A DNA stretch of 64,000 nt from Thomasclavelia saccharogumia DSM 17460 (GCF_000686665.1 NZ_JMLH01000005.1:1-64000); one strand, 5' to 3'; positions 18,682-27,015 are shown, numbered from the stretch's first letter. Made by a program: numbers and translations. Notes: generated by a model not told the origin, from the letters alone.

Positions 18682-18708
18682 TTGACAAATTTTTTAATAT
18701 ATTATAAT
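18682..18708 (+). promoter_or_regulatory. Promoter of the Cys-leader/cystine transporter unit
   Basis: TTGACA (18682-18687) and TATAAT (18703-18708) are both perfect matches to consensus but only 15 bases apart. They lie about 40 bases before the leader peptide start. Confidence 0.6.
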
Positions 18709-18748
18709 CTATTAACATACTATTAATATAGGAAAAGAGGTAAAAGTT

Positions 18749-18829
18749 ATGAACTTTGTGTTAGAACTACAATTACGAAATAATTTTAGAATAGGACGAT
18801 GTTGTTGCTGTTTTTTTAATAAAGAGTAA
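18749..18829 (+). CDS. Leader peptide with four consecutive Cys codons (26 aa)
   Basis: An ORF with AAGAGGTAAAAG before its ATG encodes MNFVLELQLRNNFRIG, then RCCCCFFNKE and stop. The four cysteine codons (TGT TGT TGC TGT, 18800-18811) lie just ahead of a hairpin whose 5' arm contains the last three codons and the stop. Downstream is a TcyP-like cystine transporter. This is the layout of an amino-acid-responsive leader peptide. Codon-run, ribosome binding site and position are seen; the regulatory role is inferred. Confidence 0.7.
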   Translation: MNFVLELQLRNNFRIGRCCCCFFNKE

Positions 18830-18874
18830 CAATTTAATTATATTGTGCTCTTTATTCTAATATACATTAAAGAG
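18818..18874 (+). promoter_or_regulatory. Two mutually exclusive hairpins between Cys leader and cystine transporter
   Basis: Hairpin A pairs AATAAAGAG (18818-18826) with CTCTTTATT (18848-18856), extended inward through ACAAT/ATTGT. Hairpin B pairs CTCTTTA (18848-18854) with TAAAGAG (18868-18874), four bases before the AGGGG of the transporter. Both need CTCTTTA, so only one can form. No good T-run follows either, which favours control of translation over termination. Confidence 0.5.
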
Positions 18875-18890
18875 AAAAGGGGACAATTAA

Positions 18891-20192
18891 ATGAATAAAA
18901 ATATTTTAGAATTAGGAGCTTTAGTGCTTGCTGTTATATTTTTTATATTAATTTATTTTCTTAAAAAGAAAAAAGTTGATTTTAGTGTGCTAACTATTTT
19001 AGCAGTAGGTTTAGGAATAATAGTTGGTTTAATTTTTAAGGAAAATTATCTTTATTTAGAAGCTATAGGAACGATATATGCTAATCTTATTTCTGCAATC
19101 GTTGTACCACTGTTATTATTCAGTATTATTTCCAGTATTACTAATTTACAAGCTTCTATTAAATTAAAAAAAGTAAGTTTGAAAACAATAATTTACTTAT
19201 TATTAAATACATTTACTGCTAGTTTAATTACATTGATTCTTGCAGTAATAACAAGAATAGGTAGTGGATTTAATTATGAACTTTCTACAAATTATAAGGC
19301 AACGGAAGTTCCTTCATTTGTAGATACAATTATTGGGTTATTTCCCAAAAATCTTATTAATAGCTGGTTAAATGGGGAAGTAGTACCAATAGTAATTTTT
19401 GCTATTATTGTAGCTATTGCATATAATAGAATAGTTAATAAAGATCCTAAGAAAGTAAAACCATTTAAACAATTTATTGATGCAGGTAATCGAGTATTAG
19501 GTGAAGTAGTTAATTTTGTAATAGGTTTTACACCATATGCAGTCTTAGCTTTGATTGCCCGAGCAGTAAGTAAAAGTACTATTGATGATATTATTCCATT
19601 ACTAAGTATTTTGGGATTAGCATACTTATTGAGCATAATTCAAATATTTGGGGTTGAAAGCATATTGTTAAAAGTAATTGGAAAACTAGATCCTATTAAT
19701 TTTTTTAAAGGAATATGGCCAGCTGGAGTAGTAGCTTTTACATCTCAAAGCAGTATTGGTACGATTCCGGTAACGATTCGTCAATTAGTCAATAAAATTG
19801 GTGTAAATGAAGATATTGCATCATTTACAGCTAGTTTAGGGGCTAATTTAGGTATGCCAGGATGTGCAGGTATATGGCCAACATTATTAGCAGTGTTTGC
19901 AATTAATGTTTTAAATATAGATTATACAATAGGACAATATCTATTTTTAGTAGTCTTGGCAGTAGTTGTATCTATAGGAACAGTTGGAGTTCCTGGAACA
20001 GCAACGATTACTGCAACAGCAGTATTTGCAGCAGCTGGTTTACCAATTGAAATAATTGTATTGTTGGCACCAATTTCAAGTATTGTAGATATGGCTAGAA
20101 CTGCAACAAATGTTATTGGAGCAGCAACAGTAGCTACATTAGTAGCAAAATCTGAAAAAGAGTTAAATATGGATATTTATAATGGAATATAA
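18891..20192 (+). CDS. L-cystine / dicarboxylate-family symporter (TcyP-like)
   Basis: The 433-residue member of the DAACS (glutamate/dicarboxylate:cation symporter) family has many hydrophobic helices. Family motifs include AVIVPLLLFSIISSI-like LISAIVVPLLLFSIISSI, FTSQSSIGTIPVTIRQL (the serine-rich reentrant loop), LGANLGMPGCAGIWP and GVPGTATITATAVF. The N-terminus (a helix, KKKKVDFS, then LTILAVGLGIIVGLIF) resembles the cystine importer TcyP. The Cys-rich leader in front supports cystine as substrate. AAGGGG lies eight bases before the ATG. Cystine specificity is inferred. Confidence 0.8.
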   Translation: MNKNILELGALVLAVIFFILIYFLKKKKVDFSVLTILAVGLGIIVGLIFKENYLYLEAIGTIYANLISAIVVPLLLFSIISSITNLQASIKLKKVSLKTIIYLLLNTFTASLITLILAVITRIGSGFNYELSTNYKATEVPSFVDTIIGLFPKNLINSWLNGEVVPIVIFAIIVAIAYNRIVNKDPKKVKPFKQFIDAGNRVLGEVVNFVIGFTPYAVLALIARAVSKSTIDDIIPLLSILGLAYLLSIIQIFGVESILLKVIGKLDPINFFKGIWPAGVVAFTSQSSIGTIPVTIRQLVNKIGVNEDIASFTASLGANLGMPGCAGIWPTLLAVFAINVLNIDYTIGQYLFLVVLAVVVSIGTVGVPGTATITATAVFAAAGLPIEIIVLLAPISSIVDMARTATNVIGAATVATLVAKSEKELNMDIYNGI

Positions 20193-20204
20193 TATATTAA
20201 TTAG

Positions 20205-20238
20205 TTCGTAGCTAAGATTTAATAGTTACGAATTTTTA
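20205..20238 (+). terminator. Intrinsic terminator after the cystine transporter
   Basis: TTCGTAGCTA (20205-20214) pairs with TAGTTACGAA (20223-20232) with one G-T pair, followed by TTTTT. Confidence 0.8.
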
Positions 20239-20383
20239 ATATATAAGAAATAAATCATAATAAAATAGAGATATTCATATATTAAGATATAAAGCCAAAA
20301 TATATATATAAACATTGCATAATGCGGTATAATTGGTCTTGTAATATAATATCTATTGTGATATATTGTAAGAAAGTTATAGG

Positions 20384-20562
20384 ATAGAGGCGCGAATAGT
20401 TATGAAGTTTTTATTGGATGATGCAAACTAGATAAAAATAGGGGAGCTTTCGCCGAAGGGGTAAATGATTGCATGCATTTATACTCTGGTCTTATAGAGA
20501 ATATCTATAAGACTGTCATTATCGAATGATAATGGTGAGCTATCATTGTTCATACGCGTTTA
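20384..20562 (+). ncRNA. Lysine riboswitch (L-box) aptamer
   Basis: The L-box core is visible: GAGGCGCGAATAGT at the 5' side, AGGGGAGCTTTCGCCGAAGG in the middle (the GCCGAAGG signature), a long hairpin with TCTTATAG/CTATAAGA arms closed by CTGG and CTG, and GGTGAGC near the 3' side. P1 pairs AGGCGCG (20388-20394) with CGCGTTT (20555-20561). In known L-boxes lysine binding stabilises P1 and causes termination. The genes downstream make lysine, fitting OFF control. Confidence 0.93.
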
Positions 20563-20564
20563 TG

Positions 20565-20592
20565 TTGCAATGATACTCATTGCAATTTTTTT
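20565..20592 (+). terminator. Riboswitch-controlled terminator
   Basis: TTGCAATGA (20565-20573) pairs with TCATTGCAA (20577-20585), followed by seven T. ATCATTG (20542-20548) inside the aptamer 3' side can pair with CAATGAT (20568-20574) instead, giving an antiterminator. Confidence 0.9.
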
Positions 20593-20608
20593 GTAAAGGA
20601 GAGCAATG

Positions 20609-21079
20609 ATGGAAAAAATTATTGAAGCGGTAAGTTATGAAGAAAATATTATTCAGTTAAAATTGACAAATGTACCGAAACATCCAATGGTAATTGCCAA
20701 AATTTTTACGATTTTAAGTGATTGTGATGTTAATATTGATATGATTTCTCAAGTAATGATTGAAGATGCAATGCAGATAGAAATAACATTAGATGAAAAA
20801 TATCAAAAAAATTTAAATGAAGCAATAATGTGTTTAAAAAAAGAAGTCAAACAATTAGAGATTGCGACTAATCGAAAATATTTTAAAATTGCTGTTGGTG
20901 GAAAGTTGATTGAAGTCACACCAGGAGCCGCGGCAAAAGTATTTACTATTTTAGGTGAAAATAATATACATTTTTATCAAGTAACTACGTCAAAACGAAC
21001 AATTTCATTTATTGTTGATAAAAAAGACAAAGATTTAGCAATGAAAAAATTAGATGAAGCATTTGGCTTAAATATATAG
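20609..21079 (+). CDS. Free-standing tandem ACT protein, aspartokinase regulatory-domain-like
   Basis: The 156-residue protein looks like the C-terminal lysine-sensing part of aspartokinase (NVPKHPMVIAKIFTILSDCDVNIDMISQ; TPGAAAKVFTILGENNIHFYQVTTS). It has no kinase domain: there is no KFGG-type start. Two ACT domains span about 10-75 and 90-156. It is first in the lysine operon, just after the riboswitch terminator. It could act as a regulatory subunit of an aspartokinase encoded elsewhere, as the beta subunit does in Bacillus. The tandem ATGs at 20606 and 20609 leave the start uncertain; spacing to AAAGGAG favours 20609. Confidence 0.75.
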   Translation: MEKIIEAVSYEENIIQLKLTNVPKHPMVIAKIFTILSDCDVNIDMISQVMIEDAMQIEITLDEKYQKNLNEAIMCLKKEVKQLEIATNRKYFKIAVGGKLIEVTPGAAAKVFTILGENNIHFYQVTTSKRTISFIVDKKDKDLAMKKLDEAFGLNI

Positions 21080-21088
21080 GAGGAAATT

Positions 21089-21982
21089 ATGGCTATTTTT
21101 GAAGGAAGTGCAGTTGCACTAGTATTACCAATGCATGAAGATGGAAGTATTGATTATGATGGATTTAAAAGACAAGTACAAAGAATGATCGATGGAGGTG
21201 TTAAAGCTTTATTAGTTAATGGAACAACTGGTGAAACAGCGACAATTCATATTGATGATGAATTTAAATTACTAGATATTACATTAGAAATGGCTCAAGG
21301 AACTGGTATAAAAGTTATTGCCGGAGCAGGATCTAATGATACAGCAACAGCATTAAAAAAAGCAAAATACGCTAAAGAAAAAGGTGCTGATGCTATTTTA
21401 GTTGTTACACCATACTATAATAAAACAAGTCAACGAGGATTGATTGCTCATTATACTACTATTGCTGATGCTGTTGATATTCCAATGATTCTTTATAATG
21501 TTCCAGGAAGAACAGGTGTAAAAATAAAGGTAGAGACAGTTGTAGAATTAGCAAAACACAAAAATATTGTTGCTATGAAAGACGCAACTGATGATATAGC
21601 TTATGCAATGGAAGTTCTAGCAAAAACTCAAGGTATGGATTTTGATATGTATTCAGGATGTGATGATAATATTCTGCCATTTATTTGTGCTGGGGGAAAA
21701 GGGGTAATTTCAGTATTATCAAACATCTATCCTCGCCAAACAGAATTATTAACACAGTTAGCACTAAAAGGCGATTTACCAAGAGCTCAAGAGCTTGCAT
21801 ATGCATTAGAACCAGTTAGTCGTTACTTATTTGCTGATATTAATCCAATTATGCCTAAAGCAGCATTAGCTAAAATGGGTGTTTGTAATGCAACATTAAG
21901 ATTACCATTAATTGAAACAACAGAAGAAAATAAAAAACTATTATTTGATGCTATGGATGCATTTGAAAAATTGGGGTTTTAA
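21089..21982 (+). CDS. dapA: 4-hydroxy-tetrahydrodipicolinate synthase
   Basis: DapA condenses pyruvate with aspartate semialdehyde, the first committed lysine/diaminopimelate step. Visible motifs are VNGTTGETATI (pyruvate-binding TTGE), VVTPYYNKTSQRGL, ILYNVPGRTG and VAMKDATDD, with the Schiff-base lysine. The length of 297 residues is normal. TAGGAGG lies before the ATG. It is second in the riboswitch-controlled operon. Confidence 0.96.
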   Translation: MAIFEGSAVALVLPMHEDGSIDYDGFKRQVQRMIDGGVKALLVNGTTGETATIHIDDEFKLLDITLEMAQGTGIKVIAGAGSNDTATALKKAKYAKEKGADAILVVTPYYNKTSQRGLIAHYTTIADAVDIPMILYNVPGRTGVKIKVETVVELAKHKNIVAMKDATDDIAYAMEVLAKTQGMDFDMYSGCDDNILPFICAGGKGVISVLSNIYPRQTELLTQLALKGDLPRAQELAYALEPVSRYLFADINPIMPKAALAKMGVCNATLRLPLIETTEENKKLLFDAMDAFEKLGF

Positions 21983-21983
21983 A

Positions 21984-22727
21984 ATGAAAGTAATAGTATA
22001 TGGTTATGGATTAATGGGTAAAAAAGTTGCTAATAAAGTAAGAAGTCAAAATGATATGGATCTAGTGGCTGTTGTAAGTTATGAGTTTGATGAAAAAGTT
22101 CCTGAAAAAAGCTACAATTCTTTAAAACAGTGTGAAGAAAAAGCCGATGTCATCATCGACTTTTCTCACCCTAATAATTTAGATGACATATTATCTTATG
22201 CTTTGACAAATAAAACAAAGTTAGTGCTTGCAACAACGGGCTATAATGATGAACAGCTAACAAAAATTAAAGAAGCTGCAAAACAGATCCCGATTTTTCA
22301 ATCATATAACACATCATATGGAGTACAAATGGTAACCAAAATATTACGTCAAGTAGCTAAAGAATTTTATCAGGCAGGATATGATATTGAAATTCTTGAA
22401 AAACATCATAATCAAAAAATAGATGCACCATCAGGAACAGCTAAGTTACTATATGAGGTGATGGAAGAAGAAATTGGTGAAACTACTGCTGTGACTGATC
22501 GAAGTTCTTTGCATGAAAAAAGAAAGCATGAACAAATCGGTATTCAAGCAATGCGTGGGGGAACGATTTTTGGTGAGCATACAGTAATGTTTGCTGGAAT
22601 CGATGAAATAATTGAAATAAAGCACACAGCCTTATCAAAAGAAGTATTTGTCCAAGGAGCAATCAGTGCTGCCTATGCATTAATTGATAAAGATAGCGGT
22701 CTTTATACATTAAAGTCATTGTATTAA
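21984..22727 (+). CDS. dapB: 4-hydroxy-tetrahydrodipicolinate reductase
   Basis: DapB reduces the DapA product with NAD(P)H. The start MKVIVYGYGLMGKKVANKV has a dinucleotide-binding glycine pattern. DFSHPNNLDDIL and ATTGYNDEQL mark the cofactor and substrate region, EKHHNQKIDAPSGTA carries the catalytic His/Lys motif, and RGGTIFGEHTVMFAG follows. The ATG at 21984 overlaps nothing and follows the dapA stop by one base; a longer upstream reading inside dapA is unlikely. 247 residues is normal for DapB. Confidence 0.95.
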   Translation: MKVIVYGYGLMGKKVANKVRSQNDMDLVAVVSYEFDEKVPEKSYNSLKQCEEKADVIIDFSHPNNLDDILSYALTNKTKLVLATTGYNDEQLTKIKEAAKQIPIFQSYNTSYGVQMVTKILRQVAKEFYQAGYDIEILEKHHNQKIDAPSGTAKLLYEVMEEEIGETTAVTDRSSLHEKRKHEQIGIQAMRGGTIFGEHTVMFAGIDEIIEIKHTALSKEVFVQGAISAAYALIDKDSGLYTLKSLY

Positions 22728-22740
22728 TTAGGGGGATAGT

Positions 22741-24048
22741 ATGGTATTACAAACAAAGTTTGCACAAATAAAAAATAATAATCTATACATAGACGATGTT
22801 AAAGCAACTGATTTAGTTAATAAATATGGAACACCACTTTATGTCATGAGTGAGGGACATATTAGACATCAATTTAATGAACTTAAAACAAAAATGATAG
22901 ATAAATATGAAAATACTTTACCGCTATTTGCTTCAAAATCATTTTCGTGTTTAGCTATTTATAAAGTTGCAAAAGAATATGGGGTAGGTATTGATTGTGT
23001 TTCAGCTGGTGAAATATCTGTTGCTTTAAAAGCAGGATTTGATCCAAAGAAAATCTATTTTCATGGAAATAATAAACTTCCTTCAGAAATAGAGTACGCT
23101 TTAAGTAATGGGGTAGAAAATTTAATTATAGATAATTTTCACGAAATTGAAATTGTACAAGAAATAGCACAAAGACTAAATGTTGTTGTTAATGGTGTTG
23201 TAAGAATAACGCCAGGAGTATACGCAGGAGGTCATGACTATATTCGAGTTGGTGCAAAAGATACTAAATTTGGATTTAGTAGTCATGACAATACATATTT
23301 AAAAGCTATAAAAAAAGTTATTGATGCTCCAAATATTAATTTTGATGGCATCCATTGCCATGTTGGAAGCCAAATCGAGGATATTCAAGCTTATATATTA
23401 GCGATGAATAAATTTGTTGACATTTCATATGAAATTTATGATATATTTGGAATAGTTATAAATAAATTAAATGCCGGTGGAGGTTTTGGGATAGCTTATA
23501 CAAAGGCAGACAAACCTTTAGAATTTGAAACGGTTGTTGATACGATCATGGATATTATAACTAAAGGGTTTGAGGCTCGAGGATTAAAAAGACCAATGGT
23601 TTTAGTAGAACCAGGACGGTATTGTGTTGGAAACGCAGGAATAACTTTGTATACTGTTGGTTCATCTAAGTATATAAAAGATATTCGAGATTATATTAGT
23701 GTAGATGGTGGAATGAATGATAATATTCGCTCTAGTTTATATGCGGCAAAATATGATGCAATTATTGCAAATAAAGCAGAGATGCCCGCAAATCACTTAA
23801 TTACAGTTGCAGGAAAAAATTGTGAATCTGGAGATATTTTAATTAAGGATATTATGTTGCAAGATCCAGAACCAGGAGATATTCTGGCGATGTTTTCTAC
23901 GGGAGCTTATCATTATTCAATGTCATCTAATTATAATCAGTTGCCAAAACCAGCTGTAGTATTTACATACAAAGGTAAATCTCGAGAAGTGATCCGTCGA
24001 CAAACCTTCGATGATTTAGTATATTATGATGTTGATTCAACATACTAA
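22741..24048 (+). CDS. lysA: Diaminopimelate decarboxylase
   Basis: LysA makes lysine from meso-diaminopimelate with PLP. The alanine-racemase-type barrel has LPLFASKSFSC, where the first Lys after ASer should bind PLP. The HCHVGSQIED, NAGGGFGI and VEPGRYCVG motifs are present, and C-terminal GKNCESGDIL and STGAYHYSMSSNYN supply the Cys and Tyr of the active site. The length of 435 residues is normal. AGGGGGAT lies before the ATG. It is last in the operon, followed by a terminator. No dapD/dapL-type genes are adjacent. Confidence 0.96.
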   Translation: MVLQTKFAQIKNNNLYIDDVKATDLVNKYGTPLYVMSEGHIRHQFNELKTKMIDKYENTLPLFASKSFSCLAIYKVAKEYGVGIDCVSAGEISVALKAGFDPKKIYFHGNNKLPSEIEYALSNGVENLIIDNFHEIEIVQEIAQRLNVVVNGVVRITPGVYAGGHDYIRVGAKDTKFGFSSHDNTYLKAIKKVIDAPNINFDGIHCHVGSQIEDIQAYILAMNKFVDISYEIYDIFGIVINKLNAGGGFGIAYTKADKPLEFETVVDTIMDIITKGFEARGLKRPMVLVEPGRYCVGNAGITLYTVGSSKYIKDIRDYISVDGGMNDNIRSSLYAAKYDAIIANKAEMPANHLITVAGKNCESGDILIKDIMLQDPEPGDILAMFSTGAYHYSMSSNYNQLPKPAVVFTYKGKSREVIRRQTFDDLVYYDVDSTY

Positions 24049-24049
24049 T

Positions 24050-24070
24050 AAAGCGGCATGGGCCGCTTTT
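24050..24070 (+). terminator. Intrinsic terminator of the lysine operon
   Basis: AAGCGGC (24051-24057) pairs with GCCGCTT (24062-24068), followed by T. Confidence 0.85.
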
Positions 24071-24139
24071 AATGCTTAATGGAAAAGTGTGCATGATATA
24101 GAATAAATATTTCAATGTTATTAAAAGGAGGGGAATAAT

Positions 24140-24835
24140 ATGAAAGTATTAATTATAGATGATGATCTTATTTTTGGTAAAATGTTAGGAGATCTTATTA
24201 ATGAAAAGTTTAGTAATGAGAAAAATGAAATCGTAATTAAGATCAAAGTATCTAACATAGATATAAAGCAAAAATTTGATTATTATTTTATAGATATTAT
24301 GCTGGCAGGTGAAAATGGTATTAATTGTGGTAAAATGATTCTTGATAAGAATTATTTTGCTAAAATAATATATATGTCTTCTGAAGAAAGTTTAGTTTAT
24401 GACACGTTTGCAAGTAAAGTTTATTTTTTCTTAAGAAAAGAAAATTTAAAACATGATCTAGAAAGATTATGGATAAAAATAAATCAAGATAAAGTAAAGA
24501 ATACTGATTATATTGAAATTATCTCTGATCGTAAAAGACAAATGATTTTAAAGAAAGAGATTATTTATATTGAATCTAATAGAAATAAATGTCAGATTTA
24601 TATGATAAAAGATCAATATGAAGTATATAGAACATTAAAATCATTTTTAAATGAATTAGATTCCAATCAATATTTTCGATTAAATAGTTATACAATTATA
24701 AATTTAGAACATGTAAAAAGTGTAAGTGGTAAAGAAGTAATTTTAATAAATGGCGAATCATTTATTTTAAAAAGAAATTATAATGATTTTATTAATGCAT
24801 ATCATAATAATTATATGAAGAGGTTTAAAGAATGA
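24140..24835 (+). CDS. AgrA-like LytTR response regulator
   Basis: The receiver domain (LIIDDDLIFGK; DYYFIDIMLAGENGI with the phosphoacceptor Asp; IIYMSSEESLVYD) is followed by a LytTR DNA-binding domain (about 125-231). That domain carries EIIYIESNRNKCQIY, EVYRTLKSFLNEL and YFRLNSYTIINLEHV. The length of 231 residues fits AgrA. GGAGGGG precedes the ATG. Its stop overlaps the AgrC-like kinase start. It is first in an A-C-B-D quorum-sensing locus. Confidence 0.88.
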   Translation: MKVLIIDDDLIFGKMLGDLINEKFSNEKNEIVIKIKVSNIDIKQKFDYYFIDIMLAGENGINCGKMILDKNYFAKIIYMSSEESLVYDTFASKVYFFLRKENLKHDLERLWIKINQDKVKNTDYIEIISDRKRQMILKKEIIYIESNRNKCQIYMIKDQYEVYRTLKSFLNELDSNQYFRLNSYTIINLEHVKSVSGKEVILINGESFILKRNYNDFINAYHNNYMKRFKE

Positions 24836-26058
24836 TAATAAATATTATAGAATCGTTAATAGCTGCCTATTTCTTTACTAATTATTTCGATTTAAAAATA
24901 AATAAGCAAATTTACTATATATTAAATTTTTTAACAATTACTACTATAATCAATATTTTTGATTATTTTGGTGATTTTAGTATAACTTTGCCATTAGTTG
25001 TTGTCTTGGTTGCTACATTAATAGCTTATTTTGGAACAAATAACAATCTTTGGGAAATACTATTTATTACATTTTTTGATGAATTAATAGTAGGGTTATC
25101 AATAACAATTTCATTACTTGCAGAGGATTTTATCAATTCTGAATTAAGAGCTTTTATTGCAAAGATATTATATTTTTTAATGGTATATCTTGTTATATAT
25201 GTATGTAAATTAAAAGAGATAAAATTAAATTCTATATATTGGAAATTATTATCGATTGTAGCTATTGTATTTTACATTGGATATAATGTTATTCTACAAT
25301 TTTATTTAGGAATGAAATTAAGTGATGCAATGATATTTACCACTTTAATATCTTTTGGTTTATCTGTAATAGGAATAGCTGTAATCGTTTATTATATTTC
25401 TAAATTAGAATGTGAAAAGCAGGAAACTCAGTTTTCATTACAAAAGTTAGAAATGGAACAGAGTAATTATAAACAGTTAAATGAAGTTTCAAAAGAAATA
25501 AAGATAATGCGCCATGATTTAAAACATGATTATTTATTGATTGAAAATTATTTAGAAGAAAATAAATATTCTGAAATAAAAGAAATGATAGACTCAAGAA
25601 TATATGATTTAGAAGATGTAACGCATACGGTCAACAGTGAAAATAAATTGATAAATACAATTATTAATTACAAAAAGATGATAGCACAAAGTAAAAATAT
25701 CAAAATAAACTATAAAATAAATGTCAGTGATCAACTGTATATGAAAGATTATCATTTAAATGAATTATTATCTAATTTATTAGATAATGCGATTGAGAAT
25801 TGTTCTAAAAATGATCCTCTAATTGATATCGTTATTGAAGAAGATGTAGTTTTATATATAGAAGTTGTTAATCAGATAGATAAATCAGTTTTAGAAAATA
25901 ATCCTAATTTACATACTAATAAAGTCAGCAAGGACCATGGTCATGGAATTCGAAGTATTCGAAGAATTGTAAATGAATATGGTGGTAGTATTAAATTTTT
26001 TGAAAAAGACTTAGAATTTCATGTTTCAATAATAATTCCGATAAATCGTACTCGTTAA
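24832..26058 (+). CDS. AgrC-like GHKL sensor kinase
   Basis: Six or so hydrophobic segments occupy residues 1-190, as in peptide-pheromone receptors. A coiled linker follows (QETQFSLQKLEMEQ), then the H-box IKIMRHDLKHDYLLIENYL. A GHKL ATPase has LNELLSNLLDNAIENCSK (N-box) and DHGHGIRSIRRIVNEYGGS (G box). The length of 408 residues fits AgrC/FsrC. It overlaps the regulator by four bases. Its likely ligand is the processed peptide encoded at 26676-26807. Confidence 0.9.
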   Translation: MIINIIESLIAAYFFTNYFDLKINKQIYYILNFLTITTIINIFDYFGDFSITLPLVVVLVATLIAYFGTNNNLWEILFITFFDELIVGLSITISLLAEDFINSELRAFIAKILYFLMVYLVIYVCKLKEIKLNSIYWKLLSIVAIVFYIGYNVILQFYLGMKLSDAMIFTTLISFGLSVIGIAVIVYYISKLECEKQETQFSLQKLEMEQSNYKQLNEVSKEIKIMRHDLKHDYLLIENYLEENKYSEIKEMIDSRIYDLEDVTHTVNSENKLINTIINYKKMIAQSKNIKINYKINVSDQLYMKDYHLNELLSNLLDNAIENCSKNDPLIDIVIEEDVVLYIEVVNQIDKSVLENNPNLHTNKVSKDHGHGIRSIRRIVNEYGGSIKFFEKDLEFHVSIIIPINRTR

Positions 26059-26131
26059 AATGCGTTTCGTCCCATGTTTATTTAAATTTGTCGAAAAATG
26101 GTTTATTATGGTTGTCGAGGAGGTGAAATGA

Positions 26132-26701
26132 TTGGTACAAGGTATATCAAAATGGTTGTTGAAGATATATAAAAATAAAGCTGTTTTGAATTATGATGAT
26201 GAGATATTTTTATATGGGATTGAAGTAATCGCTGCATCTTTACTTAATGTATTATTGTTGTTATTTATTGGGATAATAAGTGGGACATTTTATCAAGCTT
26301 TGGTTTATTTCGTGTCCTATGCGACTCTACGAAAATTTATTGGTGGATATCATTGCAATACTAATTTTAAATGCATTACGTTTAATGTTTCCAAATATAT
26401 ATTCTTTATATGGCTTTACCCACATGTAGAGATTAATAAACTACTGATGATATCTATAATTATAATAACACTGATATTAATAATATGGGGAGCGCCTTTT
26501 GAACACAAAAATAGACCAATAAGCGAAAGCGAACGTTTTAAGTATAAAAAATATTCTTTTATTATTACTTCAATTTATGTGGTGTTTATTTTATTGTCTA
26601 GTGAATTTTATCATGTTCTATTATATGTTTTAATCGTAATTGACTTGTCATCAATACCTTGTATTATAGAAAGTAATGGAAAAAGTTTTAAAAATGTTTA
26701 G
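26132..26701 (+). CDS. AgrB-like propeptide processing membrane protease
   Basis: AgrB proteins cut and cyclise the AgrD precursor. The conserved region RKFIGGYHCNTNFKC contains the catalytic His (GGYH) and the downstream Cys (KCITF). The rest is hydrophobic with five to six helices. At 189 residues the size is typical. The start is TTG at 26132, preceded by GAGGAGGTGA; an ATG four bases earlier is in another frame and stops after 14 codons. Its 3' end overlaps the agrD-like gene by 26 bases. Confidence 0.92.
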   Translation: MVQGISKWLLKIYKNKAVLNYDDEIFLYGIEVIAASLLNVLLLLFIGIISGTFYQALVYFVSYATLRKFIGGYHCNTNFKCITFNVSKYIFFIWLYPHVEINKLLMISIIIITLILIIWGAPFEHKNRPISESERFKYKKYSFIITSIYVVFILLSSEFYHVLLYVLIVIDLSSIPCIIESNGKSFKNV

Positions 26702-26807
26702 TAAACTAGTTCTAGTGGCTTCTACTGGTGCCGTAAGTGGTGCATCTCGGTGGGGAGATTATCAACCAAAAGAATCAGAAGCTTTAAAGAAATTAAAGAA
26801 ATTTTAA
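26676..26807 (+). CDS. AgrD-like cyclic peptide pheromone precursor (43 aa), Ser in place of Cys
   Basis: The 43-residue peptide has an amphipathic N-terminal leader (MEKVLKMFSKLVLVAST), a core region GASRWGDY, then QPKESEALKKLKKF. The W-G-x-Y-Q-P-K-E pattern and charged tail match Agr-type cyclic lactone autoinducer precursors, whose core usually starts with Cys. Here the residue is Ser24, which would give a lactone rather than a thiolactone, as with the FsrB-derived pheromone. AGAAAG lies before the ATG at 26676; a second ATG (26694) has no site. Extent of the mature peptide is unknown. Confidence 0.78.
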   Translation: MEKVLKMFSKLVLVASTGAVSGASRWGDYQPKESEALKKLKKF

Positions 26808-26935
26808 AAATTTAAATTGGGAGAACTTTCTAAAATCATTTGTTTTCTCAAATGTAATGTTAAAAACTAAAATTATTGAATATTTATAATAAACAGTATA
26901 AGATGTAGCGCAATGATTTTGGTTATGAAGTAAAG

Positions 26936-26990
26936 AAGTTAGATGCATACTTGTTTAATCTAGTTAATAAGTGCAGCTAACTTTTTTATT
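26936..26990 (+). terminator. Intrinsic terminator after the agr locus
   Basis: AAGTTAG (26936-26942) with inner TGCA/CTT pairs to AAGTGCA and CTAACTT near 26970-26982, followed by six T. Confidence 0.7.
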
Positions 26991-27015
26991 ATATTATTTT
27001 ATAAATCAAGGAAGA

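Noticed and set aside
26128-26172. ATG with excellent GAGGAGGTGA upstream at 26128
   Set aside because: Stops after 14 codons; the same site serves the TTG of agrB four bases later, which continues into the full AgrB sequence.
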